Source: Flagellimonas alvinocaridis | GTDB lineage: Bacteria > Bacteroidota > Bacteroidia > Flavobacteriales > Flavobacteriaceae | Assembly (NCBI RefSeq): GCF_004916895.1 | Contig: NZ_SNTZ01000001.1 | Coordinates: 404,263 to 468,262, forward strand | Reading direction: 5' to 3' | Length of the DNA stretch: 64,000 nucleotides | In this document: positions 1 to 8,009 of the stretch, in pieces | Position numbering within the stretch: the stretch's first letter is position 1 | Layout: every line of letters starts with the position of its first letter | Translations under genes and position numbers: made by a program | Notes under the pieces: model-generated | Databases searched by the model: none | Told to the model about the DNA's origin: nothing | What the model saw: the letters and a program-made list of their open reading frames with translations, nothing else

Positions 1-96
1 TTCCTTTTTTTGGTTTTGTTTGCAGGAAAACATTCCCAACATCACAAGCATTACTACAGCCAAAGTGCCATTCTTGGCAAAAAAATGTCTCTTCAT
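1..96 (-). CDS. Lipoprotein, N-terminal fragment (runs off window)
   Basis: Only the first 32 codons are inside the window. Reading the minus strand from the ATG at 96 gives a basic start (MKRHFFAK), a hydrophobic stretch and a lipobox ending GMFSC followed by a charged KQNQKKE segment, which is a standard Bacteroidota lipoprotein signal. The mature protein is not visible, so its function is unknown. It is divergent from the GMC dehydrogenase gene at 233, with a 136-base gap that must hold both promoters. A cytochrome or sugar-handling lipoprotein would fit the neighbour, but nothing here shows it. Confidence 0.7.
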   Translation of the reverse strand, partial: MKRHFFAKNGTLAVVMLVMLGMFSCKQNQKKE

Positions 97-203
97 AAGA
101 TTCTTTAATAAAATTTCACATGGAATACAAAAACTACAACGTTATAGTAGCGAATTCTCAATAAACATAGGGTTTAAATGTAGAAAATTAATTTAATAAT
201 TAA

Positions 204-211
204 TACATTTA
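204..211 (+). promoter_or_regulatory. Candidate -7 box (TACATTTA)
   Basis: TACATTTA is one base away from the Bacteroidota -7 consensus TAnnTTTG and lies 21 bases before the ATG at 233. No convincing TTG -33 element is seen at the usual spacing. Confidence 0.35.
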
Positions 212-232
212 GGAAATAAACAATCCGAATAA

Positions 233-1951
233 ATGAGTAAATTTTATTACAACCAGGAGCAGGACTCCTATGATGCCATTGTGGTAGGCACAGGCATCAG
301 TGGTGGTTGGGCTGCCAAGGAGCTTTGTGAAAATGGACTCAAGACTTTGGTCTTGGAGCGTGGTCCCATGGTAAAACACCGTGAGGACTATCCCACAGCC
401 AACAAAGACCCCTGGGATTTTCCCCACGCTGGGCAACCCACAAGAGAAGAACTAAAACAACAAGAGAAACAGGCCAGAACCGGTTATACAGTTAGAGCAG
501 AATCCAGGCACTGGTTTGTCAATGATTTGATACACCCATACAATGAGGTCAAGCGTTTTGATTGGATGCGGGGGTATCACGTAGGAGGTCGTTCCATTAT
601 GTGGGGACGCCATAGTTACCGTTGGAGTGACATTGATTTTGCCGCAAACAAGAATGAAGGCATTGCCGTGGATTGGCCGGTACGCTACAAAGATATTGCC
701 CCTTGGTATGATAAAGTTGAAAGTTATATCGGGGTTTCTGGTGAAAACCTAGGGCTGCCACAATTGCCCGATGGGCAATTTGAGCCGATGATGGAACTCA
801 ACTGCGTTGAAGACCACGTAAGAGGCAAAGTGGCAGAACATTTTGGAGGTCGTGTGATTACGGCCGGTAGGGTGGCCCACATTAACAGTGACAAAAAATT
901 TGAAGGTGATGGCCGTGTACGCTGCCAGTTTAGAAACCGTTGTGTTCGCGGGTGTCCGTTTGGCGCTTATTTCAGCAGCGTTTCATCTACATTACCCGCA
1001 GCAGAAAGAACAGGGAACATGACCCTTAGGCCTGATTCCATTGTGCATGAAATCATTTATGACCCCAATACCAAAAAAGCAACTGGGGTCAAAGTCATAG
1101 ATAGAGAAACCAAGGAAGAGTTCGAGTTCAAGGCCAAAGTTATTTTCCTTTGCGCCTCTGCCATTGCTTCCACATCTATTTTGATGCAATCCAAATCGGA
1201 CAGGTTTGAAAATGGATTGGGCAACGACTCCGGTGAACTGGGACACAACATCATGGACCACCATTTCTTGGCTGGTGCCAGTGGAAAATTTGATGGATTC
1301 GAAGACAAATACTACAAAGGCAGAAAGCCCAATGGCATTTATATTCCAAGGTTCCGAAATCTTGGTGGCGATTCCAATATGAAGGATTTTGTTCGTGGAT
1401 ATGGGTACCAAGGTGGTGCCGGTCGTGGCAATTATGAAGAAATGATCGCCGAAGCTGCCTTTGGAAAAGAATACAAGGACGCTGTTCTATCCCCAGGCGG
1501 ATGGAACATGGGTATGACCGCTTTTGGAGAAATTCTTCCCTATCACGACAACAAAATGACCTTGGATTATGACAAAAAGGATCCATGGGGATTGCCTACC
1601 GTGACATTTGATGCCGAGATCAAGGAAAACGAATTGAACATGCGTAAGGACATGACAGACCAAGCGGTTAAAATGCTTGAGAAAGCAGGAGCAAGGGACA
1701 TTACACCCTATGACAATCCTTATGCCATAGGATTGGGCATCCATGAAATGGGTACCGCACGTATGGGTCGTGATCCAAAAACTTCCGTGGTCAATGGAAA
1801 CAACCAAGTACACGCCTGTAAGAATGTTTATGTTACTGATGGAGCGTTTATGACCTCAGCTAGTTGTGTAAACCCATCATTGACTTATATGGCATTTACT
1901 GCAAGAGCGGCAAACCATGCTGTTCAAGAACTTAAAAAAGGAAATATATAA
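233..1951 (+). CDS. GMC-family FAD dehydrogenase, large subunit (gluconate/glucoside 3-dehydrogenase type)
   Basis: A 572-residue flavoprotein of the glucose-methanol-choline family. The FAD dinucleotide-binding motif VVGTGISGG is at about residues 17-25, an HVGGRSIMWG stretch follows, and the C-terminal catalytic pair is visible as His504 (GIHEMGTARMG) and Asn547 (CVNPSLT). Three cysteines at 231, 237 and 241 (CQFRNRC..GC) are typical of the membrane-bound gluconate 2-dehydrogenase / glucoside 3-dehydrogenase branch, not of soluble glucose oxidases. It has no signal peptide; such subunits usually travel with a Tat-bearing small subunit, which is the next gene (stop and start share one base, TAATG). 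Likely reaction: oxidation of a sugar hydroxyl or glycoside to a keto sugar, passing electrons to a cytochrome or quinone. The substrate is not readable from sequence. Confidence 0.88.
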   Translation: MSKFYYNQEQDSYDAIVVGTGISGGWAAKELCENGLKTLVLERGPMVKHREDYPTANKDPWDFPHAGQPTREELKQQEKQARTGYTVRAESRHWFVNDLIHPYNEVKRFDWMRGYHVGGRSIMWGRHSYRWSDIDFAANKNEGIAVDWPVRYKDIAPWYDKVESYIGVSGENLGLPQLPDGQFEPMMELNCVEDHVRGKVAEHFGGRVITAGRVAHINSDKKFEGDGRVRCQFRNRCVRGCPFGAYFSSVSSTLPAAERTGNMTLRPDSIVHEIIYDPNTKKATGVKVIDRETKEEFEFKAKVIFLCASAIASTSILMQSKSDRFENGLGNDSGELGHNIMDHHFLAGASGKFDGFEDKYYKGRKPNGIYIPRFRNLGGDSNMKDFVRGYGYQGGAGRGNYEEMIAEAAFGKEYKDAVLSPGGWNMGMTAFGEILPYHDNKMTLDYDKKDPWGLPTVTFDAEIKENELNMRKDMTDQAVKMLEKAGARDITPYDNPYAIGLGIHEMGTARMGRDPKTSVVNGNNQVHACKNVYVTDGAFMTSASCVNPSLTYMAFTARAANHAVQELKKGNI

Positions 1952-2604
1952 TGGAAAGAAGATCCGCACTTAAGAATATGGGTATGGCTTTTGGCTATGC
2001 CGTTGCCACTCCCACCCTTTTAGGGTTGCTTCAAAGCTGTAAGGACAAAGCGGCCTATGCAGAATGGATTCCTTCCTTTTTGGGCAAGGAACAGGGCTAT
2101 GCCTTGGCTCAAACCTTGGATGTCATTCTTCCTAAGACAGACACTCCCTCCGCCACGGAGATGAACGTACATGTCTTTATTGATGCATACTTGAACGAGG
2201 TTTTACCTAAGGAGCAGCAGGATTTTGTAAAACTGAAAATGGGCAATTTCTTTGACAAGGTCTTGGCCGATTCAGGAAAAGAATCCCTATTGGATATTGA
2301 GTCCGCTGATATAGAACCTGCTTTGCAGACCTATCTCAAAAAACGCACCGATGAGGAAGAGGAAGCCCACTTTGAAGCCATAAACAGCTATATGGATGCG
2401 ATTAAACAGGGTGGAGAAGCCTCCTTGGATGAAGACATCGCTAGCTTTTCCTTTGCCAACGATTTAAGAAACTTGGCTACTTGGGCCTATAAATCTTCTG
2501 AATTTGTTGGTGAAGAAGTTTTGGCTTATTTACCCATACCTGGTGAATATATTGCCTGTGGAGATTTGAATACACTGACGGGAGGCAAGGCCTGGTCATT
2601 GTAA
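1951..2604 (+). CDS. Gluconate 2-dehydrogenase subunit 3 family protein
   Basis: A 217-residue protein with an exported N-terminus: MERRSALKNMG, then a hydrophobic segment ending LLQSC, which reads as a Tat-like leader with a lipobox-like cysteine. The body (ALAQTLDVILPKTDTPSATEMNV...) matches the subunit 3 family that accompanies membrane-bound GMC dehydrogenases and is thought to help export or anchor the flavoprotein. Its start overlaps the stop of the large subunit gene by one base, so the two are translationally coupled. No cytochrome c gene follows; a terminator comes 20 bases after the stop, so the electron acceptor must be encoded elsewhere or beyond the left edge. Confidence 0.85.
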   Translation: MERRSALKNMGMAFGYAVATPTLLGLLQSCKDKAAYAEWIPSFLGKEQGYALAQTLDVILPKTDTPSATEMNVHVFIDAYLNEVLPKEQQDFVKLKMGNFFDKVLADSGKESLLDIESADIEPALQTYLKKRTDEEEEAHFEAINSYMDAIKQGGEASLDEDIASFSFANDLRNLATWAYKSSEFVGEEVLAYLPIPGEYIACGDLNTLTGGKAWSL

Positions 2605-2624
2605 GTTTTGTTCTTTATACTGAT

Positions 2625-2657
2625 AAAAACCTCCTAAGCAGGAGGTTTTTTGTTTTT
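2625..2657 (+). terminator. Rho-independent terminator after the GMC operon
   Basis: AAAAACCTCC, loop TAAGCA, then GGAGGTTTTT running into a T-rich tail (TTGTTTTT). It is a perfect 10-bp stem ending the GMC dehydrogenase operon. Confidence 0.85.
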
Positions 2658-2677
2658 ATCCCTGTACTTATTTCAAG

Positions 2678-2726
2678 TAAAAAAATACCTCGGAAGTTGT
2701 TCATGGTGGGGTGAACTTTTCCGAGG
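2678..2726 (-). terminator. Terminator of the nrdB-nrdA operon
   Basis: On the minus strand CCTCGGAA..GTTCA pairs with TGAAC..TTCCGAGG around a short loop and is followed by a run of seven Ts. It sits about 50 bases after the nrdA stop, back to back with the plus-strand terminator. Confidence 0.8.
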
Positions 2727-2775
2727 CATCTAATCAATAAACACTATCACATGTACTGTTTGAGTACAGTACAGA

Positions 2776-5244
2776 CTATGATCCACACATTAAGCAGTCA
2801 TCATCTGCTTGACCTGCTTTGGCGCGTGCAATCATTTCTTTCATTTCTTCCGGTGTAAGGGGCTGTATATCTACTTCCTGCTGATCCACAGATGTGGCCT
2901 CTACCTTGATAGTTTCCGCAGATACCGATTTGGCTTCCACTTCGGCCACAACACTGACAGGAGCTTCTTTTTTCTTGGTGTTATCCAATGTAAACTTAAT
3001 GGCGTCCACTGCAGCCTTGGTTCGTAGGTAGTACATTCCTGTTTTCAAGCCACTTTTCCAGGCATAAAAATGCATCGAGGTCAACTTGGAATAATTGGCA
3101 TTTTCCATGAATAGGTTCAAAGATTGGCTTTGATCAATAAAATAGCCACGTTGTCTACTCATATCGATGATATCCTTCATGCTAAGCTCCCAAACGGTCT
3201 TGTATAGCTCTTTGATGTCTTCCGGGATAACATCAATATCCTGAACAGAACCGTTGGCTCTCATCAACTCCTGCTTTAGGTTTTCATTCCATAGACCCAA
3301 CTTCACCAAATCTTCCAATAGGTGCTTGTTTACTACAATAAATTCTCCTGAAAGCACCCTTCGGGTATAGATGTTTGAAGTATAGGGTTCAAAACATTCG
3401 TTGTTGCCCAAAATCTGCGAAGTAGATGCGGTTGGCATTGGTGCCACCAACAAGGAGTTACGTACTCCATGCTTTTTAACATCTTTTCTGAGTTTACCCC
3501 AATCCCATCTTCCTGAAAGCTCTTCATCTTTAATACCCCATAGGTTGTGTTGAAACTCACCTTTAGATATGGGCGAACCTTCGTAGGTTGAATAGGCGCC
3601 TTCTTCTTTGGCCTGTTCCATGGATGCGGTAACGGCAGCAAAGTATAGGGTCTCGAAAATCTCTTGGTTCAGGTTTTTGGCTTCATCACTGGTAAATGGC
3701 AATCTTAGCATGATAAAAGTGTCCGCCAGACCTTGCACACCCAAACCAATGGGTCTATGTCTCATATTGGAATTTTCCGCTTCCTTAACAGGGTAGAAAT
3801 TTCGGTCTATGACCCTGTTCAGGTTTTTGGTTACCCTCTTGGTTACCCTGAATAGTTCCTTGTGATCAAATTCACCGTTCTTTATGAACATGGGCAACGC
3901 AATGGAGGCCAAGTTACATACGGCCACCTCATCTGGGGAAGTGTACTCCAAAATCTCAGTACAGAGATTGGAAGAACGGATAGTACCCAAGTTTTTTTGG
4001 TTGCTCTTTCGGTTGGCAGCATCCTTATATAACATGTAGGGCGTACCTGTTTCTATTTGGGATTCCAATATCTTTTCCCAAAGATCTCTGGCCTTAATGG
4101 TCTTCCTTCCTTTTCCTTCTGCCTCGTATTTGGTGTAAAGTGCTTCAAACTCTTCGCTGTGGCTGTTAAATAGACCTGGGCATTCATTAGGGCACATCAA
4201 GGTCCATTCACCGTCCGCTTCCACCCGTTTCATGAACAAGTCTGGTATCCACATGGCATAGAATAAATCCCGTGCCCTCATTTCTTCTTTACCGTGGTTC
4301 TTTTTAAGGTCTAAGAAATCATAGATATCCGCATGCCACGGTTCCACATAAATGGCAAAGCTGCCCTTTCTTTTTCCTCCACCTTGATCCACGTAGCGTG
4401 CAGTATCATTAAACACACGTAGCATGGGCACAATTCCGTTGGATGTTCCATTGGTTCCTGCAATGTAGGATCCTGTAGCCCTGACGTTATGAATGGATAG
4501 TCCAATCCCCCCCGCTGACTGTGAAATCTTTGCGGTTTGTTTTAGGGTGTCGTAAATCCCATCGATACTATCATCTTTCATGGCCAACAGGAAGCAGGAT
4601 GACATCTGCGGTTTTGGTGTCCCTGAGTTGAATAGGGTTGGCGTAGCATGTGTAAAGTATTTTTTGGACATCAACTCATAGGTTTCCACTGCAGCTTCCA
4701 TGTCATTTAAATGGATTCCCACGGCCACCCTCATAAGCATGTGCTGCGGTCGCTCTGCAATTTTACCGTTGATTTTCAGCAAATAAGAGCGCTCCAAGGT
4801 TTTAAAACCGAAATAATCGTAGCCAAAATCACGGTTATAGATTATGGTTGAATCCAAAGTATCTGCATTTTCAGAGATTACCTTGTACACTTCATCCGAT
4901 AGCAATGGGGCCTTTTTTCCTGTTCTTGGATTCACATATTCGTAAAGGTCCTTCATGGTTTCCGAGAAGGACTTTTTGGTGTTCTTGTGCAGGTTGGAAA
5001 CGGAAATCCTTGCCGCAAGTTTGGCATAATCTGGATGTGTCGTTGTCATGGTCGCCGCTATCTCTGCAGCCAAATTGTCCAGCTCCGAAGTAGTAACACC
5101 ATCATATAAACCTTCAATAACCCTCATGGCTACTTTTACCGGGTCTACAAGGATGTTTAGTCCATAACAAAGTTTTCTAACTCTAGCCGTAATCTTGTCG
5201 AACATGATCGGCTCTTTTCTTCCGTCTCTTTTTACTACATACAT
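2776..5244 (-). CDS. nrdA: Ribonucleoside-diphosphate reductase, class Ia, alpha subunit
   Basis: An 822-residue catalytic subunit reducing ribonucleotides to deoxyribonucleotides. An ATP-cone allosteric domain occupies about residues 1-90. Active-site residues can be placed: Cys217 (MSSCFLL), Asn426-Cys428-Glu430 (SNLCTE), Cys443 (AVCNLAS), and the radical-transfer tyrosine pair in GMYYLRT near 737. The C-terminus ends CLMCGS, the mobile cysteine pair regenerated by thioredoxin or glutaredoxin. The numbering is almost that of eukaryotic R1, as expected for this Bacteroidota class Ia type. A linker rich in Val, Glu and Ser (about 755-800) precedes the tail. It lies 132 bases downstream of nrdB on the same strand, and a strong terminator follows. 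Confidence 0.97.
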   Translation of the reverse strand: MYVVKRDGRKEPIMFDKITARVRKLCYGLNILVDPVKVAMRVIEGLYDGVTTSELDNLAAEIAATMTTTHPDYAKLAARISVSNLHKNTKKSFSETMKDLYEYVNPRTGKKAPLLSDEVYKVISENADTLDSTIIYNRDFGYDYFGFKTLERSYLLKINGKIAERPQHMLMRVAVGIHLNDMEAAVETYELMSKKYFTHATPTLFNSGTPKPQMSSCFLLAMKDDSIDGIYDTLKQTAKISQSAGGIGLSIHNVRATGSYIAGTNGTSNGIVPMLRVFNDTARYVDQGGGKRKGSFAIYVEPWHADIYDFLDLKKNHGKEEMRARDLFYAMWIPDLFMKRVEADGEWTLMCPNECPGLFNSHSEEFEALYTKYEAEGKGRKTIKARDLWEKILESQIETGTPYMLYKDAANRKSNQKNLGTIRSSNLCTEILEYTSPDEVAVCNLASIALPMFIKNGEFDHKELFRVTKRVTKNLNRVIDRNFYPVKEAENSNMRHRPIGLGVQGLADTFIMLRLPFTSDEAKNLNQEIFETLYFAAVTASMEQAKEEGAYSTYEGSPISKGEFQHNLWGIKDEELSGRWDWGKLRKDVKKHGVRNSLLVAPMPTASTSQILGNNECFEPYTSNIYTRRVLSGEFIVVNKHLLEDLVKLGLWNENLKQELMRANGSVQDIDVIPEDIKELYKTVWELSMKDIIDMSRQRGYFIDQSQSLNLFMENANYSKLTSMHFYAWKSGLKTGMYYLRTKAAVDAIKFTLDNTKKKEAPVSVVAEVEAKSVSAETIKVEATSVDQQEVDIQPLTPEEMKEMIARAKAGQADDDCLMCGS

Positions 5245-5296
5245 GGTGCTACTAGTGTTTTAATTGATCTGTGTGTTTTGTCCAATTGCACTTGAC

Positions 5297-5316
5297 AATG
5301 TTAAAATTTTAACATT
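5297..5316. repeat. Perfect 20-bp palindrome between nrdB and nrdA
   Basis: AATGTTAAAATTTTAACATT reads identically on both strands. It lies in the 132-base gap between nrdB and nrdA, about 50 bases before the nrdA start. It could be an operator, a processing hairpin or chance AT-rich symmetry; it does not resemble an NrdR box. Confidence 0.6.
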
Positions 5317-5335
5317 TTTAGGTTAAGGTCTTGAA

Positions 5336-5358
5336 GACTTCCGGGGGCATTGGAAGTC
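5336..5358 (-). other. Short hairpin downstream of nrdB
   Basis: GACTTCC and GGAAGTC form a perfect 7-bp stem around a 9-base loop, 18 bases past the nrdB stop. There is no T-run after it on the minus strand, so it may be a stabilising or attenuating hairpin between the two subunit genes and not a full terminator. Confidence 0.45.
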
Positions 5359-5376
5359 AACAAAAAAATAGGCTAA

Positions 5377-6363
5377 TTAAAAGTCCGCGTCGAAACTAAT
5401 TTTTTGCGAATCTGAGTCCTTTTCCTTGTTTAAAACGCCAGCTTTCTGGTATTCGGAAACTCGTTTTTCAAAGAAATTGGTCTTTCCTTGGAGCGATATC
5501 ATGTCCATGAAATCAAAAGGATTGGTGGCATTGTAGACTTTTTCACATTGCAGTTCCACCAACAATCTATCTGTAACAAACTCCAAGTATTGGGTCATTA
5601 GTTTTGCGTTCATTCCTATAAGGCTCACTGGAAGTGACTCGGTAATGAACTCTCTTTCTATGTTTAGGGCATCCACAATTATGTCCTTAATGCGTTCTTT
5701 GGGCACTTTGTTCACCAAATGGTGGTTGTGCAGGTGCACCGCATAATCACAATGCATTCCTTCATCCCTGGATATCAGTTCGTTGGAAAAGGTGAGCCCT
5801 GGCATCAACCCTCTTTTCTTCAACCAGAAAATAGAACAGAACGCACCGGAAAAGAAAATACCCTCTACGGCGGCAAAAGCGATCAAACGCTCAGCAAAAC
5901 TTGGGGACTCTATCCACTTTAGGGCCCAATCCGCTTTCTTCTTGATTGCCGGGAAATTTTCTATGGCCTGAAACAGTATATTCTTCTCCTTTTCATCTTT
6001 CACATAAGTGTCAATGAGAAGGGAATAGGTTTCAGAGTGTATGTTCTCCATCATAATTTGGAAGCCATAAAAGAACTTGGCCTCAGAATATTGCACTTCA
6101 TTTACAAAGTTTTCCGCCAAGTTTTCATTTACAATACCATCCGAAGCCGCAAAAAAGGCCAAAATATGTTTAATGAAATACCTCTCATCATCATTGAGCT
6201 TAGAATTCCAATCTGTCAAATCTTGGTGCAAATCAATTTCCTCCGCCGTCCAGAAACATGCTTCACATTTCTTGTACCAATCCCAAAGATCATGGTGCTT
6301 TATGGGAAAAATCACAAATCTATCCTTGTTTTCTTGCAATATGGGTTCAATGGCTGTCGACAT
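5377..6363 (-). CDS. nrdB: Ribonucleoside-diphosphate reductase, class Ia, beta subunit
   Basis: A 328-residue radical-generating subunit. The diiron ligands and radical tyrosine are all visible: Asp44 (EEIDLH), Glu106 and His109 (ENIHSETY), Tyr113 as the radical site, Glu167 (AAVEGIFF), and Glu201/His204 (RDEGMH). Retention of the tyrosine argues for a class Ia tyrosyl-radical enzyme, not a Tyr-less class Ic. The C-terminal acidic/phenylalanine tail (SFDADF) is the expected docking peptide for NrdA. It is transcribed first, followed by nrdA on the same strand, so both subunits probably come from one mRNA. Confidence 0.97.
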   Translation of the reverse strand: MSTAIEPILQENKDRFVIFPIKHHDLWDWYKKCEACFWTAEEIDLHQDLTDWNSKLNDDERYFIKHILAFFAASDGIVNENLAENFVNEVQYSEAKFFYGFQIMMENIHSETYSLLIDTYVKDEKEKNILFQAIENFPAIKKKADWALKWIESPSFAERLIAFAAVEGIFFSGAFCSIFWLKKRGLMPGLTFSNELISRDEGMHCDYAVHLHNHHLVNKVPKERIKDIIVDALNIEREFITESLPVSLIGMNAKLMTQYLEFVTDRLLVELQCEKVYNATNPFDFMDMISLQGKTNFFEKRVSEYQKAGVLNKEKDSDSQKISFDADF

Positions 6364-6849
6364 AGTATCTCGTTAAAAAGTTTATAATCTGGAAGGAAAT
6401 TTCCATGTGAATAGGGCTAACAAAGATTCAAAAATGTTATTAGATTGTAAAGTTGGATTTGTCAAAACAAGGGCAAAGTTTTTAACACAACCTGTTGAAA
6501 TCTAGGGTCGCCAGCGATGTTCCTTGGGTTTGGGCCAAAAGCCAAAAAATGATAAGTTTTTAGAGCAGGACATTCTGAATGCAAAAAGACCAAAAAGTAT
6601 ATTTTACCATACTTTTTGGTCTTTCCTATTTATGAAGATTAAACTCAGAGGCTTAACCGAATATTACCAAACAGTACGGCCTCTTCAAGCCTTGCCAATG
6701 GAATCCTTGAAATTTTAGGTAGTTCCCCCGAAACCTAAAACCAATATGACACCGTGGCAGACCGAAGATTTAATTTTGCAAGCGGTTTCTATAATCAAGA
6801 GAATGGTTGCTTCGGCCGTACAATTATTGGCAATATGTGTATGAACTCC
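6364..6849. other. Gene-free stretch upstream of nrdB
   Basis: I see no convincing gene here. Adjacent to 6363 it must contain the nrdB promoter (minus strand). The middle holds the 16+16 base inverted repeat at 6585-6624. The segment 6760-6840 has a short open plus-strand reading (FNFASGFYNQENG...) that may be a decayed gene fragment, but it is too short to assign. Confidence 0.5.
6585..6624. repeat. Perfect 16-bp inverted repeat with 8-base loop
   Basis: AAAGACCAAAAAGTAT (6585-6600) is followed by ATTTTACC and the exact reverse complement ATACTTTTTGGTCTTT (6609-6624). It lies about 225 bases downstream of the small minus-strand gene at 6850 and 220 bases upstream of nrdB. There is no long T-run on either side, so it is not a clean terminator. 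Confidence 0.75.
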
Positions 6850-6984
6850 TTATTTGGGCAGGTGACTGTTCTTCACCGCCATCTGGTCCCAATTGGACTG
6901 TATCTTTAGTGCTTTCTTTTCGGAAACAGCAGCAAAAATCAAGGCTGCCACCAAAATCACAAACAACACAACACATTTTCTCAT
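6850..6984 (-). CDS. Small hypothetical membrane or secreted peptide
   Basis: A 44-residue frame starting MRKCVVLFVILVAALIFAAV with a hydrophobic segment, then a short polar tail (SEKKALKIQSNWDQMAVKNSHLPK). The N-terminus looks like a signal peptide or single membrane span. I chose the ATG at 6984 because it opens directly into the hydrophobic segment and a GGAGGA lies upstream; an in-frame ATG at 7095 would add 37 residues of less protein-like sequence. No family is recognised and the gene may not be real. Confidence 0.35.
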   Translation of the reverse strand: MRKCVVLFVILVAALIFAAVSEKKALKIQSNWDQMAVKNSHLPK

Positions 6985-7233
6985 AGCAGTAAAACTAATT
7001 CCTCCAATTTTTGACAGAGCCAAGATAACGAACAAAAAACCTCCCTGCCAATGGGATGTATAAACGGTCATCTTTTGTGTATAATCGGTTTTCATGCTGT
7101 TGATGGTTTCATGAAATCAACGACATACAGGCCCAAAAGCGCAGCTTTTTCGCTTGATCTTGCATTTTTTACCGATTATACGTGTAATACATCCATTAGC
7201 ACATAAATTAAGGAGGTGTTGGAAGAATAATCC

Positions 7234-7241
7234 TAAATTTG
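7234..7241 (+). promoter_or_regulatory. -7 box (TAAATTTG) of the LytTR regulator gene
   Basis: TAAATTTG matches the TAnnTTTG consensus and lies 20 bases before the ATG at 7262, implying a leader of about 14 bases. It argues against the longer frame that opens at 7154. Confidence 0.5.
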
Positions 7242-7261
7242 ATTTACCTAATCCCCATTGG

Positions 7262-7996
7262 ATGTTAGAAGCTGTAATTGTTGACGACGAAATAAAAGCA
7301 CTACAAAGCTTAAGTTGGGAATTAACCAACCTGAGCGATGAAGTGGATATTGTTGCTTCCTTTACCGATGCCCATGAGGCACTGGCCTATTTGGAGCGCA
7401 ATACCCCCGACTGTCTTTTTTTGGATATAGAAATGCCTGCCATGGATGGGTTTCAGTTTATTAAAAGCCTTAAGAACAAAGATTTTCCGGTTGTTATTAC
7501 CACAGCGTATAACCAATATGCCCTGCAAGCCCTAAAGAACGAGGCCATAGACTATCTGCTTAAGCCCATTGATACCGACGATTTGCAAGTGACCATAGCG
7601 AAGATCAAAAAATTCAACGCTAAGAATTTGACCGTCAATAAATTAGAAAAAATCCTGTTGAACTTCAACTCGGAATCGCACAGTAAGAAAATTACAATTA
7701 ACACTGATGGTAAATTGTTGTTCCTAAACAGTGATGATATCCTATATGCTGAATCGGATGGTAATTACAGTACCATATTTTTGAGTGATGGCCAAAAAAT
7801 TCTGCTCACCAAAAAACTGAAGGAGGTAAATACACTTTTACCAAAAACCAGCTTTTTTAGGATTCATAATTCCTATATCATCAACCTGAACAAGATAAAA
7901 GAGTTTCTAAAAACAGACGGTTATGTGGTCTTGGAATCCAACCACAAAATTCCCGTCTCCCGGCAAAAGAAATCCGATTTTCTGGATATGCTGTAA
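7262..7996 (+). CDS. LytTR-family response regulator
   Basis: A 244-residue two-domain regulator. The receiver domain (about 1-118) shows the acidic pair VDDE at 8-10, the phospho-acceptor Asp55 in CLFLDIEMP and the YLLKPI lysine motif. The C-terminal LytTR DNA-binding domain (about 145-240) has the usual ILYAESDGNYS and FFRIHNSYIINL segments. The start is ATG 7262, since receiver homology begins immediately there and a -7 box lies just upstream. The cognate TPR sensor kinase begins 13 bases after the stop. Target genes are not evident. Confidence 0.92.
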   Translation: MLEAVIVDDEIKALQSLSWELTNLSDEVDIVASFTDAHEALAYLERNTPDCLFLDIEMPAMDGFQFIKSLKNKDFPVVITTAYNQYALQALKNEAIDYLLKPIDTDDLQVTIAKIKKFNAKNLTVNKLEKILLNFNSESHSKKITINTDGKLLFLNSDDILYAESDGNYSTIFLSDGQKILLTKKLKEVNTLLPKTSFFRIHNSYIINLNKIKEFLKTDGYVVLESNHKIPVSRQKKSDFLDML

Positions 7997-8009
7997 CCCC
8001 CTTTTTCCC

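Noticed and set aside
6524..6718. A 64-codon open frame in the gap upstream of nrdB
   Set aside because: It spans the 16-bp inverted repeat, has no family features, and its composition is not protein-like.
7154..7261. Start of the LytTR regulator at 7154
   Set aside because: The added 36 residues are not receiver sequence and lie upstream of a -7 box.
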